6,867 bases of DNA from NCBI GenBank assembly GCA_007133875.1, contig SLLW01000403.1, positions 1 to 6,867 on the forward strand, written 5' to 3'. This document shows, piece after piece, positions 1-5,736 of the stretch. The notes below the pieces were generated by a model. It was not told where the DNA came from. It worked only from the letters and a program-made list of their open reading frames with translations, and ran no database searches. Origin of the DNA: Balneolales bacterium (GTDB lineage: Bacteria > Bacteroidota > Rhodothermia > Balneolales > Natronogracilivirgulaceae). The position numbers were made by a program, and so were the translations under genes. Every line of letters starts with the position of its first letter. Position 1 is the first letter of the stretch.

Positions 1-1
1 G

Positions 2-1615
2 GAAGAGCTGGGTCTGGATCAGATGTATGGTGAGCTCTCTTTTAATACCCAATTTACCGGAAGTGCGGGAGTTCCGGAAATAACCGGGGAGCTTCGGCTG
101 ACCGATGGCGCACTCTCCGGAGTGGCGATGGACACGCTTCTCCTCAGCTGGCATTATGATCACGATCTGAGTTATTTGGAGCTTACTTCTCAGGTGTATT
201 CTCTGGGGCAGCAGGCCACCGATATAAGTGGTAACATTCCGCTCCATATTGATGTAACAACACTTGAATTTCAGGGGCCAAATCCTGATGATGAGCTCGA
301 TATTTCTGTCCATACCAATGACTTTGACCTGGCTGCGCTTAACGATTTTCTGAACCCCCAACAAATGAGAAACCTTCAGGGAATGTTGAATGCAGATGTG
401 GAAATACGCGGCACCTTCAGTAATCCGGATATGGACGGGAGTGTCGCGCTTACGGAAGGCCAGATACGGGTAGTTGAAAATAATATCACCCTGAGAAACA
501 TCAGGCTGGATGCCGGTTTATCTCCGGGGGCCATTGAATTGCGGGAGCTGGCGGCTCAAAGCTCCGGATCCTTTAATGGGTCCGGCACCATCACACTGGA
601 TGGAGTAACCCCGGATGAGCTGGATCTTCGGTTTAATGCCACTAATTTCCGTGCGTTTAACACCAGGGATATTGAAGTATTCGCCGGGTTGAATCTCAGT
701 CTAACCGGCTCCATGGAGGAGCCGAGATTGGCCGGCGATGTAATTTGGGAGCGTGGGACTATCTACCTTGATGATTTTGGAGATCGTGAGGTCGAAGAGG
801 TGATTCTGGAGGATGAAGCAGAGGAGACGGGGATACCGGATGGCCCCGCTTTTTATGACCGCATGTCGATGGAGGTAAATTTCAGAGTGGATCGGAATGC
901 ATTCATCCGAAACCGCCGTGATCCGGAGATCAATCTTGCACTGCGGGGGAATTTGGATCTGTTGAAAGAACCGTCAGGCGATCTGCAGCTTTTTGGCGAT
1001 ATGGAAATACCTTCCGGACAGGTAACTACCTTCAATAAACGGTTCCAGCTTGAAACCGGTAGCGTGCTGTTCAGTGGTGATCCAACCGACCCGGAGCTAA
1101 ACATCCGGACACTCTACCGTCCGCGTCAGCAGTACGAAGATATCCGGATCTATTTTGTGATCACCGGAAATGTCTCCGATCCCGAGTTTGAGTACGAAAG
1201 TGAACCGGAGATGGAGCTGCAGGATATCATCAGCTATGTTATTTTCGGCCGTCCGTTCCATGCGCTTGCCGGATGGGAACAGACCGTATCCGGTCGGTCG
1301 GATGGCAGTATGGCGACCAATATTGCTGTTGATATACTACTGGACCGGATCGAGTCACTGGCCTCTGACCGGCTGGGCATAGATGTCATTGAAATCGAAA
1401 ATACCCGGAAAGGCGGTGGCAGCGGCACCACTATTAAAGCCGGCAAGTTTGTTTCGGACCGCCTTTTTATCGCATTTCTGCAGGAGCTGGGCGGATCGGA
1501 AGCAGGCCGGCAGGTGGTCGTTGAATATATGATCACCCGGAATCTGGAACTGATCATGACCGCCAGTGACGATTACCGGAGCGGACTGGACATGCTTTGG
1601 CGATATGATTACTGA
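2..1615 (+). CDS. tamB: TamB-family translocation/assembly protein, C-terminal part (5'-truncated by window edge)
   Basis: C-terminal portion of a TamB (DUF490) protein, the periplasm-spanning partner of an Omp85 protein, linked in known cases to outer-membrane protein assembly or lipid transport. The frame is open to the left edge, so the ATG at 23 is probably an internal Met and the real start lies upstream. Numbering from that Met, beta-rich repeats with a G-x(4)-P-x(2)-x-G pattern occur near residues 13, 130 and 229 (for example TGSMEEPRLAGDVIWERG), a pattern typical of these proteins. The diagnostic C-terminal block spans about 330-530: SGQVTTFNKRFQLETGSVLF, then DPTDPELNI, an ITGNVSDPEF strand, QDIISYVIFGRP, LGIDVIEIE, and a final strand ending in aromatic YDY. 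An acidic linker lies at about 252-270. Full-length members commonly exceed 1000 residues, so roughly two thirds may be missing. No terminator is visible before pheA. Confidence 0.93.
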   Translation, partial: EELGLDQMYGELSFNTQFTGSAGVPEITGELRLTDGALSGVAMDTLLLSWHYDHDLSYLELTSQVYSLGQQATDISGNIPLHIDVTTLEFQGPNPDDELDISVHTNDFDLAALNDFLNPQQMRNLQGMLNADVEIRGTFSNPDMDGSVALTEGQIRVVENNITLRNIRLDAGLSPGAIELRELAAQSSGSFNGSGTITLDGVTPDELDLRFNATNFRAFNTRDIEVFAGLNLSLTGSMEEPRLAGDVIWERGTIYLDDFGDREVEEVILEDEAEETGIPDGPAFYDRMSMEVNFRVDRNAFIRNRRDPEINLALRGNLDLLKEPSGDLQLFGDMEIPSGQVTTFNKRFQLETGSVLFSGDPTDPELNIRTLYRPRQQYEDIRIYFVITGNVSDPEFEYESEPEMELQDIISYVIFGRPFHALAGWEQTVSGRSDGSMATNIAVDILLDRIESLASDRLGIDVIEIENTRKGGGSGTTIKAGKFVSDRLFIAFLQELGGSEAGRQVVVEYMITRNLELIMTASDDYRSGLDMLWRYDY

Positions 1616-1635
1616 CAGGAATTTCATTATTTTGC

Positions 1636-1647
1636 TGTGATATCACA
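1636..1647. promoter_or_regulatory. Perfect 12-bp palindrome TGTGATATCACA, possible operator
   Basis: Perfect inverted repeat TGTGATATCACA, 20 bp after the tamB stop and about 127 bp before the pheA start. The half-sites resemble the TGTGA/TCACA of CRP-FNR family sites, but the spacer is 2 bp rather than 6, so it is not a standard site of that kind. The location makes an operator possible. Palindromes of 12 bp occur by chance about once or twice in a window this size, so support is weak. Confidence 0.2.
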
Positions 1648-1694
1648 TGATATTGGCTGCTGCCATCATTTTCCCTTCGTGTTGCTGAACGGTA

Positions 1695-1715
1695 TTCCAC
1701 CCATAATGTGTGGAA
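1695..1715. promoter_or_regulatory. 21-nt near-perfect palindrome upstream of pheA, candidate operator
   Basis: Inverted repeat with arms TTCCAC and GTGGAA, then an inner CAT/ATG around a central A at 1705. Nine of ten symmetric positions pair; the only mismatch is 1701/1709. It lies 59 bp before the pheA ATG and contains CATAAT (1702-1707), which resembles a -10 hexamer, although no good -35 sits at 16-18 bp from it. The size and symmetry fit binding by a dimeric repressor. No U-run follows, so it is not an intrinsic terminator or classical attenuator. Confidence 0.4.
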
Positions 1716-1774
1716 AGCGAACCAGATATCGTTACACGGGTACCCATTGACAGAAATATTCAAACGCAGGATGT

Positions 1775-2953
1775 ATGTCAGATAGAAAAGAGTCAGAACA
1801 ACAGAATTTTGAAAAGCTTTCGCAGTATCGCAGCCGGATTGATGAGCTGGACGAACGGCTGATTCAGACACTGGCTGAGCGTCACAAAGTGGTCAGGGAA
1901 GTGTTCTCCAACAAGTTGTCGGACAGTACAATTATCCGGGACGCAGGCCGGGAGGAGACATTGTTGAAAAAAGTGCGTGATATGGCACAGGACGCTGGAA
2001 TCGATCCCTATTTCACCGAGCAGCTGTTCCGCGATATCATTTATCAGTCGGTTCGCTATCAGAGCCACTCCCTTTTGGATCACCAGAATAATAAGCTGGA
2101 TGTGCGTTCCATTTCTGTTTCCTACCAAGGCACCCGGGGTGCATACAGCCATCAGGCGGCGATGCGCCACTTTTCCGAGCGTTATGACGATATTCGCTGC
2201 ATCGGGTTCAAAACATTTGAAAAAGCGGCAATTGCTGTTGAAGAGGGGGAGACGGATGTAGCCATTCTTCCCATCGAAAATACGACCGCCGGATCCATCA
2301 ATGATACCTACGATGTGCTGGCTGAAAAAGAACTTCATATTATCGGTGAAGAGGTATTGAAAGTGAATCACTGCCTGATGGCCACCGGACCGGTGCAGGT
2401 GTCATCCATCCGCCGTATTTTGTCGCACCCGCAGGCGATCTCCCAGTGCAGCCGGTTTCTGGCAGAACTGAATCACTGTCGGATTGAGCCGTATACCGAT
2501 ACCGCCATGGCGGCACAAAAGGTGATGGATGATGGCGACCCGGAGCAAGCCGCTATCGCCAGTTCATATGCCGCAGAGCTTTATGACCTGCACATCATTG
2601 CCAAGGATCTTGCCAATCAGCAAGGCAATTACACGAGGTTTGTCATTGTATCGCGGGATCCCATTGTATGTGACCCGCAGATTCCGGCAAAAACATCGCT
2701 GCTGCTTGCCACCGTCCATGAGAAAGGAGCGCTGTTGCAGTGTCTCAAAGTGCTTGACCGGCACGGGATCAACATGACCAAGCTGGAATCGCGTCCAAGA
2801 ATTGGCAAACCCTGGCAGTATCTCTTCTATGTAGATTTGGAAGGAAACCATGAGGAATCCAACATGCGTAAGGCGCTCAGGGAGATTGAAAACAAGGCAG
2901 CCCATTTCAAAATTCTGGGGTGTTATCCGGCACAGCGGGAAAAAGAGGTGTAA
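1775..2953 (+). CDS. pheA: Bifunctional chorismate mutase / prephenate dehydratase (P-protein)
   Basis: Converts chorismate to prephenate and then phenylpyruvate, the committed steps to phenylalanine; cytoplasmic. Length (392 aa) matches the E. coli P-protein (386 aa), and three domains follow in order. The AroQ chorismate mutase (about 12-100) keeps every active-site residue of the E. coli enzyme at a constant offset of 8: R19, R36, K47, D56, R59, E60, S92 and Q96. The prephenate dehydratase domain (about 113-295) starts with VSYQGTRGAYSHQAA and has PIENTTAGSINDTYD and the catalytic TRF motif (T287-F289). The ACT domain (about 305-385) has GAL at 318-320 and ESRP at 338-341, the phenylalanine-sensing motifs, so feedback inhibition is expected. 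The ATG at 1775 is chosen because the chorismate mutase helix begins soon after. The upstream AGGA (1768-1771) is very close, so the ribosome site is weak. The gene lies 159 bp after tamB. Confidence 0.97.
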   Translation: MSDRKESEQQNFEKLSQYRSRIDELDERLIQTLAERHKVVREVFSNKLSDSTIIRDAGREETLLKKVRDMAQDAGIDPYFTEQLFRDIIYQSVRYQSHSLLDHQNNKLDVRSISVSYQGTRGAYSHQAAMRHFSERYDDIRCIGFKTFEKAAIAVEEGETDVAILPIENTTAGSINDTYDVLAEKELHIIGEEVLKVNHCLMATGPVQVSSIRRILSHPQAISQCSRFLAELNHCRIEPYTDTAMAAQKVMDDGDPEQAAIASSYAAELYDLHIIAKDLANQQGNYTRFVIVSRDPIVCDPQIPAKTSLLLATVHEKGALLQCLKVLDRHGINMTKLESRPRIGKPWQYLFYVDLEGNHEESNMRKALREIENKAAHFKILGCYPAQREKEV

Positions 2954-3028
2954 TTCCGGAAATGCCGGGAAATTCGTTCAAGTATAGCCGTTGTAACCGG
3001 GGAATTATCGGCGAGATGCACAAGGTCG

Positions 3029-3057
3029 TTGTGTAGCATAAGCTGAATCCGTATATT
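3029..3057 (+). promoter_or_regulatory. Candidate sigma-70-type promoter for tRNA-Pro
   Basis: TTGTGT (3029-3034), a 17-bp spacer, then TATATT (3052-3057, five of six matches to the -10 consensus). The predicted start near 3064 lies about 29 bases before the mature tRNA 5' end, a normal leader length. The -35 is weak, but spacing and position fit. This is inference from hexamers; if the organism is a true Bacteroidota member, its primary sigma factor may prefer other motifs. Confidence 0.45.
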
Positions 3058-3092
3058 TAAGGCTATGAAAAGTAAATATTTTCAGGGATGTT

Positions 3093-3166
3093 CGGGGCGT
3101 GGCGCAGTCCGGTAGCGCACTTGCATGGGGTGCAAGGGGTCGCAAGTTCAAATCTTGTCGCCCCGA
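3093..3166 (+). tRNA. tRNA-Pro, anticodon GGG
   Basis: A complete cloverleaf can be drawn. The acceptor stem CGGGGCG (3093-3099) pairs fully with CGCCCCG (3159-3165), with discriminator A3166. The D arm is GCGC/GCGC around AGTCCGGTA. The anticodon stem CTTGC/GCAAG closes the loop ATGGGGT, placing T33 before anticodon GGG at 3127-3129. The variable loop is GGGTC, and the T arm GCAAG/CTTGT encloses TTCAAAT. The C1-G72 pair with A73 is the bacterial proline identity set, and the body resembles E. coli tRNA-Pro(GGG). The 3' CCA is not encoded (CTT follows), so it must be added by nucleotidyltransferase. The tRNA reads CCC and CCU codons. Confidence 0.97.
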
Positions 3167-3172
3167 CTTATT

Positions 3173-3214
3173 GAGGCTCAATAACTTACGGGTTGTTGGG
3201 CCTCTTGTTTTTTT
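3173..3214 (+). terminator. Rho-independent terminator of tRNA-Pro
   Basis: A 13-bp uninterrupted stem, GAGGCTCAATAAC (3173-3185) with GTTGTTGGGCCTC (3192-3204), includes two G-U pairs and closes a six-base loop TTACGG. TTG and seven T residues (3208-3214) follow. It begins six bases after the mature tRNA end, so the tRNA is probably a single-gene transcript. The opposite strand lacks a U-run, so it would not stop transcription from the convergent hydrolase gene. Confidence 0.88.
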
Positions 3215-3227
3215 GAGGGGGTTTTAA

Positions 3228-3279
3228 TTTTCACCACTTGTTTTACCACTTCAAAAAGGTAGTTGCACCTTATTGCACC
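3228..3279. repeat. Two pairs of short direct repeats just downstream of the tRNA gene
   Basis: TTTTCACCACTT (3228-3239) and GTTTTACCACTT (3240-3251) abut and match at 10 of 12 positions. Further on, TTGCACC occurs at 3263-3269 and again at 3273-3279, exactly 10 bp apart. Repeat spacing near one helical turn next to a tRNA 3' end is reminiscent of integrase arm-type sites or a worn attachment region. No integrase gene is in the window, and the tRNA 3' end is not repeated elsewhere, so the role is unknown. The rest of the stretch to 3378 shows no convincing gene; it holds a 10-bp palindrome CCACCGGTGG at 3300-3309. Confidence 0.4.
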
Positions 3280-3378
3280 GATTGCCATTGCGGCCGGAAC
3301 CACCGGTGGGATGCTATCCGGACGTAGGACTTATAGCGGGTTAACAAATCGAGAAGATAGTGACAGACCCAGACATAG

Positions 3379-4737
3379 TTAAGGATGGGCTTCAATTATG
3401 CGTTCATCGAGCCTTGTAGTTTCCGGATACAGAGCATTGGCCAGCATGAAAATTTGCAGGGCGGTTTCCGGCTCCTCCCGTTCCAGATAAAAATCACCAA
3501 GTCGGATGAACTCACTCAGGCTGAAATCACATTCATCTCCCCGTTCTTCGCGCAGGTCGCTGTAAAACAGAATAGCCTCTTCGATACCACTTTTTTCAAT
3601 GACACCTCCCAATACATGGGATATCGGTTCCTTGATCTCCGGTGCGGGGTGACCGAATAACAGGTCCCGCAATGCAAAAAAGGTTCTGGAAGTACATTGG
3701 CGGGTATTGTCCAGAATGATCAACGTATAATCACTGAAAGCGAAATAGGTTAACTGGGAAGAAAAACCATGGATATTGCCCGCATGGCTCAATACCAGAT
3801 CACGTTTTGACCCGATACGCTGGCTTCCGATGAAGACCCCGTATCCGTAATCTTCTTTTTGGGGCGTTACCATGTTTCGCAGATATTCCTGATCCTGCAA
3901 CAACTGTCCGTTAAACAGAGCCCGGGTCCATCGGAAAAGATCACCGGCCGTGGAGTAGATCATACCCGCCGAGAACCCGGCGCTGGAGTGGAAAAATGGA
4001 GCACGCTCATATCCCGCCGGCGTTTTTTCATAACCGCCCGCAAGCCTTTCAATAATTTTCCCGGAAGCGGCATAACCGGTGTCATGCAGCCCGGCCGGGT
4101 CCAGGATATACTTCTGCAAGGCATTTTCGTATGTCAAACCGCTGGCCTGTTCGATGATCAACCCAAGCAGGTAATACCCGGAATTGCCATAGTTCCAGTC
4201 TGTACCCGGCTCAAACTCAAGCTCCAGTCCGGAAAAGTGTTCAACGAATTCATAGCGGTCGTGTTGATGAATGGCCTTTTCTTCAAGGAAACCGGGCAAA
4301 TCCAGGTAATCCGGAATTCCGGCCGACTGGACCAGCAGATGTTCAATGGTGATGCGATTTCCGGTATCAGCGGGATAATCCGGCAAATAATCAGTGATCA
4401 CATCATCCAGGGAGAGTTTTCCATCTTCGACAAGAGACAAAACCAGATTGGCTGTGAACGACTTGGTAATGGATGCGATTTTGAAGCGGGTATCCGTGGT
4501 GTTGGGTATTGCCCATTCGAAATTGGCCATACCGAATGCTTCGTGGTAGATAATTTCGTCACCGTGGGCAGCCAGGACCACACCGTTGAACAGGCCGTAG
4601 TCATGAAGTCTGGTTAGAGTGGAATCAATCGCCTCAGCCGGATCACCTCCGATAGCATGGACCGGCGTGATTGAAGAAAGGATTAACCCCGTGGTAAAGG
4701 CGATATGAAAAAGAAACCGTTTGATCACGTGTAACAT
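3379..4737 (-). CDS. Secreted serine hydrolase, beta-lactamase/penicillin-binding-protein fold (class C-like)
   Basis: Member of the beta-lactamase-related serine hydrolase family (PF00144), which includes esterases, D-aminopeptidases and class C beta-lactamases; the substrate cannot be told from sequence. A signal peptide covers residues 1-28 (KR near the start, a hydrophobic stretch, cleavage likely after PVHA), pointing to export. The catalytic set is present: S89-I-T-K92 (nucleophile Ser and general-base Lys), Y183-G-N185 (YxN box) and H318-A-G320 in place of the KTG of true beta-lactamases. HxG is common in the esterase and peptidase branches, so antibiotic resistance is not implied. Residues about 375-452 form a helical TPR-like tail, including LGDFYLEREEPETALQIF, which ends early compared with relatives carrying full TPR units. 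The start fits the signal peptide, though no clear ribosome site is visible. The gene stands alone, divergent from the DUF4168 gene and convergent with the tRNA. Confidence 0.92.
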   Translation of the reverse strand: MLHVIKRFLFHIAFTTGLILSSITPVHAIGGDPAEAIDSTLTRLHDYGLFNGVVLAAHGDEIIYHEAFGMANFEWAIPNTTDTRFKIASITKSFTANLVLSLVEDGKLSLDDVITDYLPDYPADTGNRITIEHLLVQSAGIPDYLDLPGFLEEKAIHQHDRYEFVEHFSGLELEFEPGTDWNYGNSGYYLLGLIIEQASGLTYENALQKYILDPAGLHDTGYAASGKIIERLAGGYEKTPAGYERAPFFHSSAGFSAGMIYSTAGDLFRWTRALFNGQLLQDQEYLRNMVTPQKEDYGYGVFIGSQRIGSKRDLVLSHAGNIHGFSSQLTYFAFSDYTLIILDNTRQCTSRTFFALRDLLFGHPAPEIKEPISHVLGGVIEKSGIEEAILFYSDLREERGDECDFSLSEFIRLGDFYLEREEPETALQIFMLANALYPETTRLDERIIEAHP

Positions 4738-5079
4738 ATGTCGAAAATATCGTTATAACTGCCCGTCCGGTTTAATCATCCCGGCAATGCATCTGAACAA
4801 GTTATACCGGCGACCGGCGGATGCGGAGTGTTCCGTGGATCCATGTACTTCATAACATAATAATGGCTTGTAAATAATCTATGTATTTTCAGCTTTGAGC
4901 TAGTTATTTCGGTATCGATGGTAATAGTATAACGAACCCGGCATTTTACAAGTTTTAATCTCTGTTTTTTCTTGTTTCAACATGGTAAAAAAGATGAAGT
5001 CAGCAATATAGTTCTGCACATATAGTTAGGTTGGTTAGTGACAATCACAAACTAATTGTAACAAATAAAAGAGGATTTT
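4738..5079. other. 342-bp divergent intergenic region, AT-rich in its right part
   Basis: Separates the start of the serine hydrolase (-) from the DUF4168 gene (+), so it must hold promoters in both directions. I see no gene in it. The left 110 bp are moderately GC-rich; from about 4850 onward it is AT-rich. ATATAGTT occurs twice, at 5006-5013 and 5020-5027, 14 bp apart; each copy includes TATAGT, a five-of-six match to a -10 hexamer, but no convincing -35 pairs with either. An inverted repeat, GTTAGTG (5034-5040) and CACAAAC (5046-5052) with one mismatch, lies just before the ribosome site and could form a 5' UTR hairpin or an operator. Confidence 0.5.
5070..5075 (+). promoter_or_regulatory. 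Ribosome binding site of the DUF4168 gene
   Basis: AGAGGA lies four bases before the ATG at 5080, the clearest Shine-Dalgarno-like sequence in the window. It supports this start over the in-frame Met two codons later (5086), as does the basic start of the signal peptide. Confidence 0.65.
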
Positions 5080-5604
5080 ATGAAGATGCAGTCTATTTTC
5101 GTCGGAATGATCACCATAGCTTTCGCATTTTTTGCAGTTCCGGCCGAAGCACAGTTTGAGCAGCCCCAACCGGATGCTCAGCCGCAAATAGATGTTTCGG
5201 ATGACGAGCTCCAGTCATTTGTAGACGCTTCCATGAGCGCGCAGGCTGTTCAGGCTGAATCGCAGCAGGAGATGGTAGCTGTTGTCGATGAAGAAGGTAT
5301 TGACGTACAGACGTATAATGATATCATGCAAGCCCAGCAAATGGGTCAGTCAACGGAAGAACTGGATGTCTCAGCAGATGACATGGAGAAGTTTGAAAGT
5401 GCATTCGAACAAATTCAGGAAATTGAACAGGAGATGGAAGCCGAACTGACCGGTGCTATTGAAGGTGAAGGCATGGATATGGATCGGTTCCAGGAAATCA
5501 ACATGGCGGTTCAACAAGATCCGGAGCTCCAGCAAAGAGTTCAGCAAATGATCCAGCAGGAACAAATGGATCAGGGTCAGCCGCAACAGCCGCAAGGCTA
5601 CTAA
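5080..5604 (+). CDS. Secreted DUF4168 domain-containing protein with internal duplication
   Basis: A 174-aa exported protein of unknown function. The signal peptide covers residues 1-24 (MKMQ, a hydrophobic core IFVGMITIAFAFFAV, cleavage after PAEA, mature end QFEQ). The mature part is acidic and very rich in Gln, Met and Glu, with long predicted helices. Motifs of DUF4168 are present: DVSDDELQSFVDA (38-50), EEGIDVQTYNDI (71-82) and a closing VQQDPELQQRV (144-154). The unit appears twice without gaps at a 58-residue offset: residues 38-82 align with 96-140 (DVS, L44/M102, F47/F105, EG-I/M-D at 72-75 and 130-133, Y79/F137, I82/I140). The tail (155-174) is Gln- and Pro-rich. It has its own ribosome site and terminator, so it is probably monocistronic. 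The DUF4168 assignment comes from recalled motifs, not a search. Confidence 0.82.
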   Translation: MKMQSIFVGMITIAFAFFAVPAEAQFEQPQPDAQPQIDVSDDELQSFVDASMSAQAVQAESQQEMVAVVDEEGIDVQTYNDIMQAQQMGQSTEELDVSADDMEKFESAFEQIQEIEQEMEAELTGAIEGEGMDMDRFQEINMAVQQDPELQQRVQQMIQQEQMDQGQPQQPQGY

Positions 5605-5646
5605 TGATTGTTAGCAATCAAAAAAAGGATCGAAAATCCTGATTTT

Positions 5647-5678
5647 AAAAGCCTGCCGGCGACGGCGGGCTTTTTTTT
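5647..5678 (+). terminator. Intrinsic terminator of the DUF4168 gene, likely bidirectional
   Basis: The stem GCCTGCCG (5651-5658) pairs with CGGCGGGC (5663-5670), with one G-U pair, around a GCGA tetraloop of the stable GNRA class. It is extended by A-T pairs at the base and followed by eight T residues (5671-5678). It lies between two convergent genes. On the minus strand the hairpin is followed by only four T residues, so termination of the DUF457 transcript here is plausible but weaker. Confidence 0.9.
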
Positions 5679-5736
5679 GGGGTGAACCCGGCGATTGGCA
5701 ACTGTGATACCTGAATAGATTGATGGGAGTATTACA

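Noticed and set aside
23..25. ATG as the true start of the TamB gene
   Set aside because: The same frame is open to the window edge without a stop, there is no ribosome site, and TamB proteins are far longer.
1647..1688. Possible leader peptide MILAAAIIFPSCC upstream of pheA, as in attenuation
   Set aside because: It has only one Phe and no Shine-Dalgarno, and the following palindrome has no U-run, so the phe attenuator architecture is absent.
1747..1752. Perfect TTGACA hexamer before pheA
   Set aside because: A -10 at 16-18 bp would fall on the start codon and matches the consensus poorly (GATGTA), so a working promoter is unlikely.
1771..1785. Four-codon frame (MYVR, stop TAG) whose ATG is offset by four bases from the pheA ATG
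   Set aside because: Too short to support. It arises from the overlapping ATGTATG and is not separable from chance.
1793..2371. 192-aa open frame on the minus strand opposite pheA
   Set aside because: It lies wholly inside the unmistakable pheA coding region and resembles no family; it is a codon-bias shadow.
2951..2974. Hairpin-forming AATTCCGG/CCGGGAAATT at the pheA stop codon
   Set aside because: The stem needs two bulges and no T-run follows, so I do not call it a terminator.
3859..4617. 252-aa open frame on the plus strand opposite the serine hydrolase
   Set aside because: It is antisense to a gene with a clear catalytic set (SITK, YGN, HAG) and a signal peptide, and its translation shows no recognisable domain.
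3379..4737. Reading the serine hydrolase as an antibiotic-resistance beta-lactamase
   Set aside because: It has HAG rather than KTG and YGN rather than YSN, and carries a TPR-like tail, which fits the broader esterase/peptidase group; no resistance role can be supported.
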